Below, one piece after another: positions 11,293 through 22,900 of a stretch of 64,000 nt of DNA. The stretch spans positions 15,809,447-15,873,446 of the forward strand of contig OX421506.1 in NCBI GenBank assembly GCA_949126835.1. Direction: 5' to 3'. The first letter of the stretch is position 1, and the number at the start of each line of letters is the position of its first letter. Source of the stretch: Anisus vortex. Lineage: Eukaryota > Mollusca > Gastropoda > Planorbidae. A program made the position numbers and the translations under genes. The notes under the pieces were generated by a model, which was not told where the DNA came from, did not search any database, and saw only the letters and a list, made by a program, of their open reading frames with translations.

Positions 11293-13300
11293 TTAGCTAT
11301 ATTATGTAAGCGTAAGTAAGAGAGCGTAAGCTTATAATATGTGCGTGATTGCCTATTGAAAGTTTAATAGGGCGTTTGCAATCCCGTGACAAAAAGCACG
11401 TGATTTGTGTTTACTTTGAGTAATGGTGTACAATTAAATATGGCCGCTGTATTAATAAAGTTCCATATAGGCTCGAGCTTTTTTTAAATGATGTGTTGTG
11501 TTTTAAGTCTTATTAAGATTTAAGCTGTATTATGTATGTTAAATAAAATAGGCTATTTTATTATTATCATAGACATAGATCATAGACGATGTGAGCCTAA
11601 TAGTTACTTGACTAGATAGCCTGTTCACCAACAATATCGCTTGACATCGTAGCCAAGCCTACGAAACATTAAAAGTGTATGCCTATAAAGTGAAATTGAA
11701 AGTGTAAATAGGTCTAGCCGGCCCTAGCCTAATCACATTAATCAATTAATCTACAGTACTACTATTTACCTCCTTATTTTTGAGTAGGATAGCCAATATT
11801 CAAATGTGAATTTTGCATGATAAAGAAGTAATTTACTTTCACCACGTTATGTTTGTACCTCAAGTGGGTTCTATATTTACACAAATACGTCACTAAATGT
11901 ACACAAAAAAACTTAAGCTCCACCTACTGAAAACGCTCTATATATGAAAAGCGTACAATTTTACATATTATTTTTGACTGTTTTTATTGTGCCTATATAG
12001 GCTACGATGTGGTAAAAATATATTTTGTTCTTGTTAAATTCACCTTTATATAAAATTTAATTCAGTATTTATGAAAAAAAAAAGGTTTTACTTCAATGAT
12101 TTACTTTTATAGTGTACGTGATTAAAATTAATAAGCTTAAAGGCTACATGATAAGCTTTTTAATTTTACACTCTCATGTCAAGAGTTATGGAGAATGTTA
12201 AATCATTAAGTTTTCGATATCTTTATTAGTTTTATCTAGTTTCAAAAAATTATTTAAGGACACTTTAAGTCGGAGATAAATCTTACATCTGACGATCGTT
12301 TCGGAAATTTGTTTCCGTAAATTTTTGTCTCTAAATTTATGTCCCGCATATTTTTTTCTTATAATTTATAGAGCACTTAGAAACCTTATCTTGCCCAGTG
12401 TATTCCAGTGCTCTGGTTTGTGAACCTTTCGTGTTTTTTTTTCTTGCAAAGGAGATGCAATGTAATTACTATTAATAAAAGAACAACAGAAATTTCCAAT
12501 AGAATGCTCTGTATAAAATGAATAGGATTCTCGGAGGGACCCAAAACTTATTGTGTGTAATACAACATAATATAAAAGTTATATTCAAAAGCCTAGTATA
12601 ACGCAACAAGTTTTTCGTTTAAGTAAAACAGTGCGCCGTTTCAATAGATAGAAAATAAAGTCGCGAATGAAAGCCGAGGTTATGAGCTCTAATTCACTAG
12701 GGGTATATTCATTATTGTCATCTACTTATAGATATCAGAGGTGTGTAGATCAGTTGAGCGTACATTTTTATTTTGGCAAAAGTGGTAGTCAGTTGTTTAC
12801 TGTCGGTAAAGAACTCATATTTTTTTGCTAATTACGAGAAAGAATGAACAATCTTAAATTTTCTTAAACCAAATAGTCCTGAGATTATTAAGCTTGGAGA
12901 AGCTGTGTGGAACTAAATTAATACTTCCTGTTAAATTCTGATTAATGATGTTTGGATCTTGGAGCATAAGCCCTCTGCAATTTTGGATTTATAGTCTAAT
13001 AATCGATGTATGTATTTCTATATCACTGGTCCTCCATAACCTACTTAAAGAAACAACCACAACATAAATTAAAAGGCTTCTTAGCGTAGACACAATTTAG
13101 CCAGCGAAAGCATCTATCTGATGCTATGATGCATATGTAAAAGTTAATGAAGCCTATGTGGATCAAATATTTACTCCAGCACTGATATTTCAACAACATT
13201 CTTTTATATTTTAAAGCGACAAATATTCTGTACAGTCTGAGCAGTGCCATTTGTTATGACATTTATTGTAGACGTAATGCGACGAGATTCTGCTAAAGAC
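11293..13300. other. intergenic, no gene seen
   Basis: About 2 kb of AT-rich sequence without supported genes or repeats. The few open frames are short and have no recognisable composition. Confidence 0.4.
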
Positions 13301-13303
13301 TTT

Positions 13304-13383
13304 AAGTCTTGATACTATTAAAGGATGTACAGAACATCACATCAAGTCTTGATACTATTAAAGGATGTACAGAACATCACCGA
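13304..13383. repeat. 40-bp tandem duplication
   Basis: The segment AAGTCTTGATACTATTAAAG with its following 20 bases occurs at 13304 and again at 13344, identical over the whole unit. Confidence 0.85.
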
Positions 13384-14687
13384 ACAAGTTCATCCAAGTG
13401 CTTTTAGTCATTTGCATTTAGTTTTAAGAAATTCCGGGTGTTCATTGAATAGGAACTTGGGAAGCTAATTTTTATTTTCATACATAGGCCTTTACACACA
13501 ACCAAGCAGACGACAAAAGAGGATGACAAGTAGATGACAAGAAGATGATAAAAAGATGATAAGATAGTAGTGACAGTTTATTTCCTTTATCCTCACTAGG
13601 TTTTTAAAAGTTGCAACATGAATATTAGCGCTTCAAAAATATTTGACTCTTGAATGATAAAATCGCAAAATTAACAAAGTTAAAAAACAAGAAAATCATA
13701 AAAACGAAGTTTTTATTATACTCCCTTTATTTGAAAACTAAGTTTACCATCATGTAATTAAAAAATTGATTGACTAATGCAAATGAAACGTACAGAAAAA
13801 TATCTGTGTCGCAAATCTCAAAAATATCTCCTTACTCTGTATGAATTGTTCTAAAAATAACCTTAGCGCATAATTATTTTTTTTCTAGCTTTGCGCCGAA
13901 AAACTATAAAAAGTTGCACAGGCATTTTTAACGCGAAATTAAAATATTTCTTATACTTTCCTTTTAAGAAATGAATATTGTCATAAGTGTAGTATTATTA
14001 AGTAGTTTTAACTGAAAATTTGATAGGATGTATTGTTAGTCGGGGCAAATCTGCTGTCCAAATTTCAACTCGATCGGACCACGGAAAATGGTCGAAAAAT
14101 CGAAGCAAAGTTTTGCACGACGATTGCAGACAGACAGACAGACAGAAAATGCAACTTAAAATAAAGGAAGTAAACAGGCGACAGTCTTCCTTTTCGTTTT
14201 CTAATGTAGGCCTATTTGAAAGGATTAAATTATATAAGTCTTATTTTACAGGGTTTCTTTTTACAGCAGGTTGAATCAAAATAAATAGCAATCCAAATAA
14301 ATGATGATATTATGTTGTCCACATAGAAAAAAATAGTTTAAAAAATACAAATCGGAACTATTATGTAAAACAATTTATTTGGTCTGTTTAGTTTTCAGAC
14401 ATCAACAACCCTGTGCCAGTGACTATAAATAAAGTATTAGTCACAAGTCGTGATATACGATCAAATTCCAGCCTGTAATATAGCCCAAAGAACGTTTTAT
14501 TTACAACAAAATTACAACAGAATTACCCAAACCCCCAAAGTCATGACGAATTGCTTGGCACCCACAATGGCACATAGAACGAAGACGTCTGACCTACTTT
14601 TGAAACTAATCTCCTGTAATAGAAAACTGTAACAAACGATCAGTGTTTACGAAATCATGCCCCACCCACTTCCACCCTACTTGCTAC
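13384..14687. other. intergenic, one LINE-tail-like patch
   Basis: No gene seen. At 14020-14150 a CAAATTTCAACTCGATCGGACC block is followed by a (CAGA)n tract. This combination is common at the 3' ends of RTE-like retroelements in invertebrates (family knowledge), so it is probably a retroelement tail; no coding part is present. Confidence 0.35.
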
Positions 14688-14841
14688 ATATAAGTTTACA
14701 GACGTTCCTTCTAGATAGAAGATTATTACGCCCGCTAGGCCCAAAACTCCTGCAGGGCGGCAGGGATCGGTCGGCGGCAGGGATAGAACACGCGACGTGT
14801 CGGTAGACAGTCCGGAGAACTAACCGTAGGACCAGCCGGCC
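14688..14841 (-). mobile_element. tRNA-derived SINE, family B
   Basis: On the minus strand it begins GGCCGGCTGGTCC and carries a tRNA-like head, then a GGCAGGGAT/CTGCAGGAGTTTTGGGCC body, and ends ATCTTCTATCTAGAAGGAACG. Other copies are at 42401, 52788, 55121, 62978 and 63483. The family definition comes from these mutually similar copies. Confidence 0.75.
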
Positions 14842-15104
14842 TCTTGCCCCTCTGTTTCCCCACATAGACTCGTGGTTGACATCTGAACAATAGCTCCCTC
14901 TGATGTTGTCAAGATGACGTTTAATGGGATATGAAGGAAGAATAGAATGAGGACTAGAAAGAAAAAAGATAAGTTCTAACGCTCATATTTTATTCATTAA
15001 AATTACCTAAACTTGTTCTAGTAGTAATAATACAGAAGGCATTACAATCTAACTTAGACAATAAAACACAATAAAATCTAGTAGGCCTACAATGCCCAGA
15101 AAGA

Positions 15105-15591
15105 CATTGGTATCACACTTTTCTGGTCGCATATGCATGAAAAAATGCATATAGGTACTCTTTCTTCTCGAGGGTCTTCCGGGCATGGAATGGGTTCCCT
15201 GAACAAACCTGGAAAACCAAAACATCATAAGAAAAATGTACCCGTCGGACTGAATTGTTCCTTTGGCCCGGTGAAACAGTTTCTGTGGCCATGGCATACT
15301 AGGTGATTGTGTGGCCAGCACTATGCACAGCCGCCAGTACTTTACACCAACTAAGGTCAGGTACCCATCAGTGCTGGGTAAACTCAGGGACACCCGCCAT
15401 ACCCGGAAAAAATCCTAGCCTGCACCAGGATTTGAACCCGGGACCTTCCGTACGCGCTGCCGAATGGCCACAGGGCCCACAACATCATGTAAAACACTAA
15501 TCAAAATACAAGACGAGACACAAACCACCGGAAAGCGTGGGACGCAGTAATCTTCTTTATAGAAGGGGCGTCTGTAATATATAAGATAAAC
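15105..15591 (+). pseudogene. LINE RT C-terminal tail, split by a SINE
   Basis: The frame around 15140-15215 gives a MHIGTLSSR...GMEWVP-like C-terminal tail, matching the RAWNGLP block typical of non-LTR polyproteins. The 3' untranslated part (GGACGCAGTAATCTTCTTTATAG...) resumes at about 15481 after a family A SINE (15241-15480). Short repeats AACATCAT on either side of the SINE look like its target duplication. Related copies are at 28961, 49005, 55065 (plus) and 34264, 36016 (minus). Confidence 0.65.
15241..15480 (-). mobile_element. tRNA-derived SINE, family A (near full length)
   Basis: Read on the minus strand there is an A-box-like TGGCCATTCGGCAG and a perfect-looking B box GGTTCAAATCC. 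These are followed by the CCCGGG...GAGTTTACCCAGC core and a GGTAAAGTAAAGG-type body. It sits inside a LINE tail, flanked by AACATCAT repeats. Confidence 0.75.
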
Positions 15592-15954
15592 GACTTAAAA
15601 CAAACAAGTAGTTAGCGATAACTATATAGGCTATATATAAAACTAACTATTTATTTTAAAGTTATATGTGTAGCAGCTCTGTTTATTCATTTCTTATTTG
15701 GTTTTTAGAGAAATATTACGATGCAGCTATAAGGCGACGGTAAGTTTGGTAGCCTTCACTTCAAATGTGTGTAAAATGGTGTATGCCATTTATTCATATC
15801 ACGCGTAGCTAAATATTTGACAAACGATTGTTTTGTTTTATTGAAAAAAAAACAATGACCCCAAAAATATGTATGGGATTGTTGTATAACACATTTTGAG
15901 AACCGTTTCGTGAAAAAAAATTGAATGTTATGCGACCTTCTTAACCCATTCATT
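15592..15954. other. intergenic, no gene seen
   Basis: AT-rich spacer between the LINE tail and the satellite that opens duplication unit 1. No supported feature. Confidence 0.35.
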
Positions 15955-16315
15955 ACGTCTCAGGTTGACATCAATATTAGACTACTAGATGTACTTTAGC
16001 CTATGTCTCAGGCCCACATCTATATAAGACTACATGACGTAATTTATGCCTCAGGCCCACATCTATATAAAACTACTTGACGTAATTTACGTCTCATGCC
16101 GACATCAGTATTAGACTACTAGACGTATTTTACGTCTCAGGCTAACATCAATATATTAGACCTCTTACCGCTTCGGCCGACATCAATTTTAGGACTACTA
16201 GATGTACGTTACGTCTTAGGCCGACATCGATATTATATTCAAAGACGTATTTTACCTCATAGGCCTACATCAAATTAGATTACATGACGTATCTTTCGGC
16301 TTACGTACTTTAAGG
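15955..16315. repeat. ~44-bp palindrome-bearing satellite, array 1
   Basis: About eight diverged monomers of a 43-44-bp unit with the alternating words TTACGTCTCAGGC, GACATCAATATTAGACTAC and TAGACGTA. Several junctions form GACGTAATTTACGTC, a perfect palindrome around a central T. A larger and better-preserved array of the same family is at 32376-33125. The two arrays mark the 5' ends of the two copies of a segmental duplication. Confidence 0.85.
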
Positions 16316-17105
16316 TTTTACACGTTTTTTTTTAATTAGAGGCCAGACACTTTAACTCCCCTGTTGGTCAATGAGAATACATTTGAACTTGAACTTTATG
16401 GCTGGCTGCGACAGAGGGGGAATCTATTTATTGCGCTTTATTTTAAGATTCTCATGTTTGAAGTATCAAACTTAAAGTACGTAATGTCACTTGTAAAGGG
16501 TATTTCGGCAAATGAAATCACTTTGTTTAAAGTATCGTATTGAAAACTATATATCGAATTTCCAGGATATTGGTCCATAAATGACATTAAGTGCTTCAAG
16601 TTTCGAATCTTAGGAAATAAAAAAAAATGTCATGCGTGGGCCTAACAGGATGGCTGGAAATTGTGAACAATTCATTAATTGTGTTGCAATGAGATCAAGT
16701 GGCCGAATTCTAGGATCTTTTTTATGTTTCGAAGAAGTGCAGATCATTTTTGTCTTTCTCTTCTCTTGTTGTCGACACTAAAAAAATACGCAGACAATTT
16801 TCCTACACCACCCTTCCACTATACATAAAAATGCATTATACTCTACTGATGACGAATTTGAACACGGATATAGAGATCGTGTGACTGGATGAATGGTTTT
16901 GCAAAACAATTCAAAGGGTATATAAGATAATAAAAAGGTATATAAGGAACTAAGTTTAAGCATAGGAAATCCAAAGGTTGTTTATATAAAAAACAGAAGG
17001 CGCATGTAAGTTTATGTAGAGTAAATAATAAGGACTACTTAGTATGTTAATTGTGCTCATAGCAGCCTTATGTTTTATTTGTATTTTTATCTTCTTTGTA
17101 CTTAC
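16316..17105. other. 5' flank of unit 1, partly shared with unit 2
   Basis: No gene. The section 16910-17070 (GTATATAAGATAATAAAAAG, then GGCGCATGTAAG...CATAGCAGCCTTA) recurs at 33137-33260, showing it belongs to the duplicated unit. A retroelement-tail-like GAACTTGAAC word is at 16384-16397. Confidence 0.5.
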
Positions 17106-17194
17106 CCAGCGGGCACACCACGTCGTATTGACGTGAAAAAAACGTGGAAATCACGTTTTTCTCCGTCGATATGACGTGGTGTACCAGCTGGATA
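17106..17194. mobile_element. short palindromic MITE
   Basis: The left end CCCAGCGGGCACACCACGTC and the right end GACGTGGTGTACCAGCTGG are inverted repeats about 20 bp long around a short centre. It appears to be absent from the matching part of unit 2. Superfamily not assigned. Confidence 0.6.
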
Positions 17195-17391
17195 TTTCGC
17201 TAAACATATTTTAAAAATTCATCTATAGTAAAGCTGTTATATAACTTTTTTTAATAAACGATAACTCTCATCATAACCTGATGTAATAAAATAAAGAATA
17301 ACCATTTTAATTATTTTTTATTCTTTATCAGTAAAGCAAAGTTATCTAGCATACTTGGCACTTATTGTTACTTCGTTAGTTATAAGTTTAA

Positions 17392-17464
17392 CCCTTCCCG
17401 TACAGACCTACTTCTATCTATGCTGCCTTCAGTTCCGCTATATACGCGCCCGGGACTGTAAGGG
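17392..17464. mobile_element. 73-bp piggyBac-like MITE, copy 1
   Basis: It starts CCCTTCCCGTAC and ends GACTGTAAGGG, flanked on both sides by TTAA (17388-17391 and 17465-17468). CCC-type ends at a duplicated TTAA are the hallmark of the piggyBac superfamily. The matching spot upstream of gene 2 (near 33541-33550, TTTTTAAATGCATATG) lacks the insert. Copies 2 and 3 are at 23848 and 28869. Confidence 0.85.
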
Positions 17465-17571
17465 TTAAGTAACTTCATGCATATGTTATTTCAAGTTGTA
17501 TATCAAATGTTTTCTTAATTTACGATTAGATAATTTAGAATGGTATATTATATGTTATAACGGAAAGGAGG

Positions 17572-18275
17572 CGGGGGTGCGGTGGCCGAGCGGCACCGCG
17601 CTCGACTGGCGCACCGACACTTCTGTACTCATGGGCCTCAAAGACTGGCGAAGTGTTTAAACCTCCGATACGTTCCCATGAAGAATACATCGTCGGGCGA
17701 ACGCATGGGGGACAGCTCCCGCTGCGGGTCTGAGACCCATTGCACTGCCGAGAGGCCTCGGTGGGGAGGAAGCAATGGACTCAGCAACTCCATCTCAACT
17801 GAACCTATAGTATAGCATTTGTGCTACAGGGTGACAGTGCAGGTATACGAGCGATACGGGCGATACCCCACGATAATGATCCTTAGGGGAACCGCAGTGA
17901 ACAATCTTGATGCGGAATCCTTACAGTTACACGGCCTTCGGCGTGTCGTGGGGTGCCTGGAGCCCGCACAGAGCTTGGGAGTGCCTCCCCCCCCTTGAGC
18001 TCAACCCTAATGTTACGCCCTGGAGCAAACAGCCCAACGGGATCATCCGGTTTTTAAAAAATGAGACCTTATAACTGGTGTACCGAAGGTTCTGGGTTCT
18101 GGTGAAGTCTAGGATATTTTTACCGGGTCTGGAACGTGTCCCTGAGTCCACCCAGCTCTGATGGTTACCTGACCATAGTTGGGGTAAAGTAAAGGCGGCT
18201 GGGCATAGTGCTGGCCGGTTAACGCTTCTTCACCGGCCCTATGGACCAATTTAGTTTCTACGGGATACTTTACTT
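17572..18275 (+). mobile_element. SINE family A interrupted by a 470-bp-class repeat
   Basis: The SINE head GGTGGCCGAGCGGC is at 17582-17595 and the body resumes at about 18068 (ACTGGTGTACCGAAGGTTCTGGG), ending at 18275. The interval 17622-18067 is another repeat. The words ACTGGCGCACCGA and ACTGGTGTACCGA on the two sides look like a ~13-bp target duplication. In unit 2 the equivalent SINE (33634-33908) is uninterrupted, which confirms the order of events. Confidence 0.75.
17622..18067 (+). mobile_element. 470-bp interspersed repeat, copy 1
   Basis: It begins TCTGTACTCATGGGCCTCAAAG and ends close to CATCCGGTTTTTAAAAAATG. Other copies lie at 24909-25380 (minus), 39361-39641 (minus, partial) and 58905-59245 plus 63376-63458 (minus, split). 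It is non-coding, has an A-rich end, and makes target duplications of 12-14 bp, which points to retroposition. No tRNA-like head was recognised, so the class is left open. Confidence 0.7.
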
Positions 18276-18774
18276 ATATGTTATAAACTATGAGTTCTGA
18301 TGTGTCTTTATCCACGGCCAATACATTGAAACTATATCACAACCATTCTCATGACATCTGAGCGTTCTCTTTAAATATTACACGATTTCTCAGCATCCCA
18401 TCTACGATAGAACTGCAATATAGGAATTCACAGTATCGTATTGCCGTTTTTTCCCCGTACATGTTAATATTATATGTTTATATATGTTATAATTATATTA
18501 ATTTAAAAAAATGTAAATTGTAACGAACTGTCAGTGGCGTAGCCAGGATTGCAAAGTAAGACGGTACGGTACAATTGTAAGGTGGGTATGAATAGTTGAA
18601 GGCATGTAGGGGAAGGGGTGGGGGAACATAGTGTAAGATATAGGGTTGGGAGGGGATAGGGCAATGTTTTCATTCTAAACTATATAAAAAATAAAACATA
18701 GATACAATTAAATCTGGCTATAATACTAGCAATGATTGAAGCTTAAATTAGATGAATGAAATTTTTCATATATA

Positions 18775-19040
18775 TATATATATACAAGCTTCATTGCCCG
18801 GCGTTGCCCGGATGAAAAAAAACAGGACTGTCTAAGGTGCAGATAAAATAATTATAAACTACACTTAAAAGAAAGCTATGAATCTTATATTTAAATTATT
18901 CTTTTTTTACTGAAGACTTTTAGGAAAGTAATTTAAAATAAATATTGTAATCGGGTAAAAAAAAATAGGCAAGTATTTTTATTTAACAAAAATCTAAATT
19001 GCCCGAAGATTTACAATGTCTTTTGTTTTATATAATTTAC
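18775..19040 (-). mobile_element. SINE family D, 3' part
   Basis: From TATATATACAAGC through TTGCCCGGCGTTGCCCGG to ATTTACAATGTC this matches 56596-56800 in the same orientation. The tRNA-like head is missing, so the copy is 5'-truncated. It lies upstream of gene 1 and is absent at the equivalent place before gene 2 (about 34470), so it inserted after the duplication. Confidence 0.7.
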
Positions 19041-19273
19041 AAGGATATTACTGTATTGTTACGTTTTATCGTTTGTTCTTTTGTGTTTGTTAAATTGAAC
19101 ACTTAACAGTTAAAGTCCCGTTCAAAAGGTTGCGTGTCTTAATTTGTTTGTTTTGTTGACATTTTTATTTTTGACGTGTGTGTGTCCCTTTCTCACGAAT
19201 ATGTCTTCTTGTTGTTTACAATATTATTTAATTGTGTTTTAAAGACGGATTAGATAATAAAAACAACAACAAC
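19041..19273 (+). promoter_or_regulatory. putative proximal promoter / 5' UTR of gene 1
   Basis: This block (ATTACTGTATTGTTACG through GATTAGATAATAAAAAC) is closely conserved at 34487-34708 directly upstream of gene 2, whereas DNA further up has been rearranged in one unit or the other. No canonical TATA box at a defensible position and no initiator could be picked. Conservation may simply reflect the duplication, so the promoter call is an inference. Confidence 0.35.
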
Positions 19274-19465
19274 ATGACGTCAATCTGCCATGCAACGCTT
19301 GTGCTTGCTTTTCTAAGTGTCTGCTCATGTGTTCGAGGTAAGAAACTCGTTGAAACACAAAGAAAACATTGACATATTTTTTAATAGCTTATTTTATTTG
19401 CAAATCTGTATACAAAACTATATCTTGATCTATATCAAAAACCCATTCACCCATTCTTGCTATAC

Positions 19466-19518
<53 letters not shown>

Positions 19519-19872
19519 CATCCATCTATCTGTCTGTCTGTTTGTCCATCTATCGGTCTGTCTATCTGGCTCTCTATCTAACAAACTATCTATCTGTGTA
19601 TGTATGTATCTATCTATCTATCCATCTATTCGTCTGTCTATATGTCTATATGTCTATATGTCTATTTGTCTGTCTATCTGTCTATTTGTCTGTCTATCTG
19701 TCTATCTGTCTATTCTCTATCTGTCAATCTGTCTATCTTTCTATCTGTCTATATATTTGTCTGTTTGTCTATCTATATAATCTATCTATCTGTCAATCAT
19801 ATAGCATATATGTATCTATGTTTCTATGCATCTTTGTATCTATGTATTTCTGTATGTGTGTATGTATGTATG

Positions 19873-19904
<32 letters not shown>

Positions 19905-22900
19905 CGCATATCTACATTTAGATGTGTGTTTGGCAATAGTTTTAAATATATATATACATATATGTATTTCAGGGCAGTCATACAAAATGGAGGCACTTTT
20001 TCTTGTTGACGATGAAACAGTCAAGTCGTAAGTTTCCTATTTTATTGTTATTTTTGTTTCACCTATTCTGATATCAACTACCTCTTTGTCTTGCATCCAG
20101 TGGATTTCATGGAAGCGCTTGTTTAAATATGTAACAATACAATGTCAAGCGATGGAGTCACATAAATTCTTCTTTAACTGCAGCCTTATTGCGGCCAGAC
20201 GAAAAGCGTTAAATTACTATTTTGCCATCGGTGCCTTTATAACAACAAGATGCCGCCCTTTCTCAATGAACTAATTAAACCATATGTTCCCCAAAGAACA
20301 CTTCGTTCTGCCGACTCCTCGCTACTGGAAGAGCCCCGTTTCTCTCTGACGACCGTTGGCCTTCAAGCCTTCTCAATATATGGTCCGAAGTAGTGGAATA
20401 TACTTCCCATTCAACTCAGGCGAGCTATGCTTGTAAAGTTTTAAATCATCAATTAGCTTTAGCCTAGAGATTATTTCCGTTATTATTTTAAATGCGCTCT
20501 GAGATTACATTATGTTTGTTGGCAGCGCTATACAAATATTATTATTATTATCATATACATTTATCGCATTTTGTAAAAATGTATAAAATTACAAAAAAAA
20601 ATAATAAATAATTAAGCTTAATATAATATATTATACAATTTTTTTTAGAAAACGTAAGGAATCTTTTATTTTATAACACACACATCTTATAATTACTTTA
20701 GATATATGAGGGACATACCAGGTACAGCAAGTGATGCAACAAAAAGGGCACAAGCCTTGATTGAACTGAACAAAGATATTACGTATGAAATATATGAGGT
20801 AAGAAAGCACTAGGAACATCGGTACACTCTCATAATTTTGTCTGTAACTCAAGGAGACAGACATTATTTGTACAACCCTACAATCCGGTGCCGCAAAATT
20901 TGTAAATTCTTATTATTGCCAACCTCTTCCTACTATCTCTCTCTCTATGTATCAAACAATACATCAATCAATTGATCGGTCAATCCATCTATTTATCTAA
21001 CTACCTATTTCTATTATTCTCCGCCAGGTGTTTTTGGGTCTATATCTTCATTATCACCCTGTGGATTCCATGCAAGAGCTTGTCTAGTCAAATTTATGGT
21101 CGGTTTTCTCAATGTGTGGCCATCTCCATCTTCTGATTTTTAAAAATTTCTTGCTCTATTGGAATTTGTGATGTCGTTTCCCTTTCGGCTGGCGTACCGA
21201 AGGTCCTGGGGGTTGTTCCAGGTGAAGACACGGATTTGTTCCCGGGTCTGGAAGGTGTCCTTGAGTCTACCCAGCTCTGACGGGCAGAGACGGGCACCTG
21301 AATTTGGGCAACGTAAAGGCGGCTGGGTTTTGTGCTGGCCACACAATAACGTTAGTAAGTCGTGGTCACACACATTTGTGAACGCTGCTTCAATTTGGTC
21401 TAAAGAGTTACTTTATTTTGTTATAAATTTTAATGATTATCGTTGATAAAAAGCTGTGAAAGTTCATAACTTGTGTCTGTATTATTTCAGACCAATCGTA
21501 TGTTTGCATCTCTCCAACCTGGTCTCAACATCGAGCTTTATGTAAGATATTTGGACATTTTAGTAAGTTTCTACTCACCAACAGTTTTTTTATTGCACAA
21601 ATGAAATTCTTTTGTTTCTGTTACTGCAGATTTTAGTATAACCCTTTACCACCTATCTCAGAGCCTACTATTTATATAACATTTCTATATATTTCTGGTA
21701 TTTTTTTTTAGCTTTCTTTTCGAATTGCTGCCAATAGTAATAATGAATGTGTTTAAAAAAAAAAAACACATCAAAAACTTATGTTACTAAAAAAAAAAAC
21801 TTTTATCAATAAACAAGAATCACTTGATTTTGCTATTCATAATAAAAACAACAACAGCATCGTACAGTAGACCTATACATCTATTTCATAATAAAATATT
21901 AAAACAACAGACAGCACAGTGATGCACAAAATTCAGATATATTTTTAAAGTCCGTACAACATTTGAGTAAAAAAAAATGTAGTCGACGTCAACGTAATTT
22001 GGACTTAATAAGTTTTATAATCATAGGACCACGGTGGCCGTTCAACTGGTGGTCATAAGGTTCTGGGTTCGAATCCTGGAGCATGCTAGGATTTTTTTTC
22101 CCGGGACTTGAGGGTGTCCCTGAGTCTACCCAGCTCTGATGGGTATCTGCCACTAGATTAGGTAAAGTAAAGGCAGTTGGGCATCCCGTCATATGCCGTG
22201 GCCACAGAAACTGGTGAACGCTGCTTCACCAGCCCTATGATCAGTTTGGTTCGAAGGGTACTTTACTTTAATTTTAAAATCGCTAACTTTCCAATGCGTA
22301 GAACGGTGGTCTGGTGACAGCGCACTCGGTGACATGCTGAAAGTTCCGGGTTCCAATGGAATGCTTTTTTTTCCGCCGGATCTGGATGGTACTTCTGAGT
22401 CTACTTCTTTCAGCTCGGATGGGTACCTGACACTTGTTGGGAAATGCAAAGGCTCCCCTTTGGGCATGTGCTGAAGTTTGCCGGAGTTTATTGCCCCTTA
22501 CATATTCATTAATTTGCTTGTCAAGCTATATAAATGACTATTTTCTCACTAGATGTTAACAGTTCTATATGTGTTTTTTTTTCAGACTAGTAACGTGTTC
22601 CCGCCTACTGCCTTGTTGCCAGGAACAAAGAATGGAGTTAGTGCAGATGTTGCTCTGTCCCAGTTTGAAAATTATCTTCAATCACAAAATTATTACAACA
22701 CCTACAAATATGACTTAGCCTTTCTATGGACAGGGTACGGTCTATATAAGCTTTTTTAGTTCCTGTAGCAGAGCCTGTGGGCAATATAACAATGCTAGCG
22801 ATATCTCTATAAGCTAGAAATGCATCGTATACGTTTTTTTAATTTTTTAAAACCTATCTATTATTAACATTTTGATAATTTTGTATTAACAGATTTGATA

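Noticed and set aside
17572..17640. tRNA-Leu/Ser-like GGTGGCCGAGCGGC sequence
   Set aside because: Head of a family A SINE; the same word starts other copies followed by the SINE body.
19317..20031. Open frames of 107-230 residues rich in Ile, Tyr, Ser, Leu, Cys in gene 1 intron 1
   Set aside because: They run through (AT)n and TCTA/TCTG microsatellites, which lack stops; the true exon 2 inside (19973-20027) is in its own frame with splice sites.
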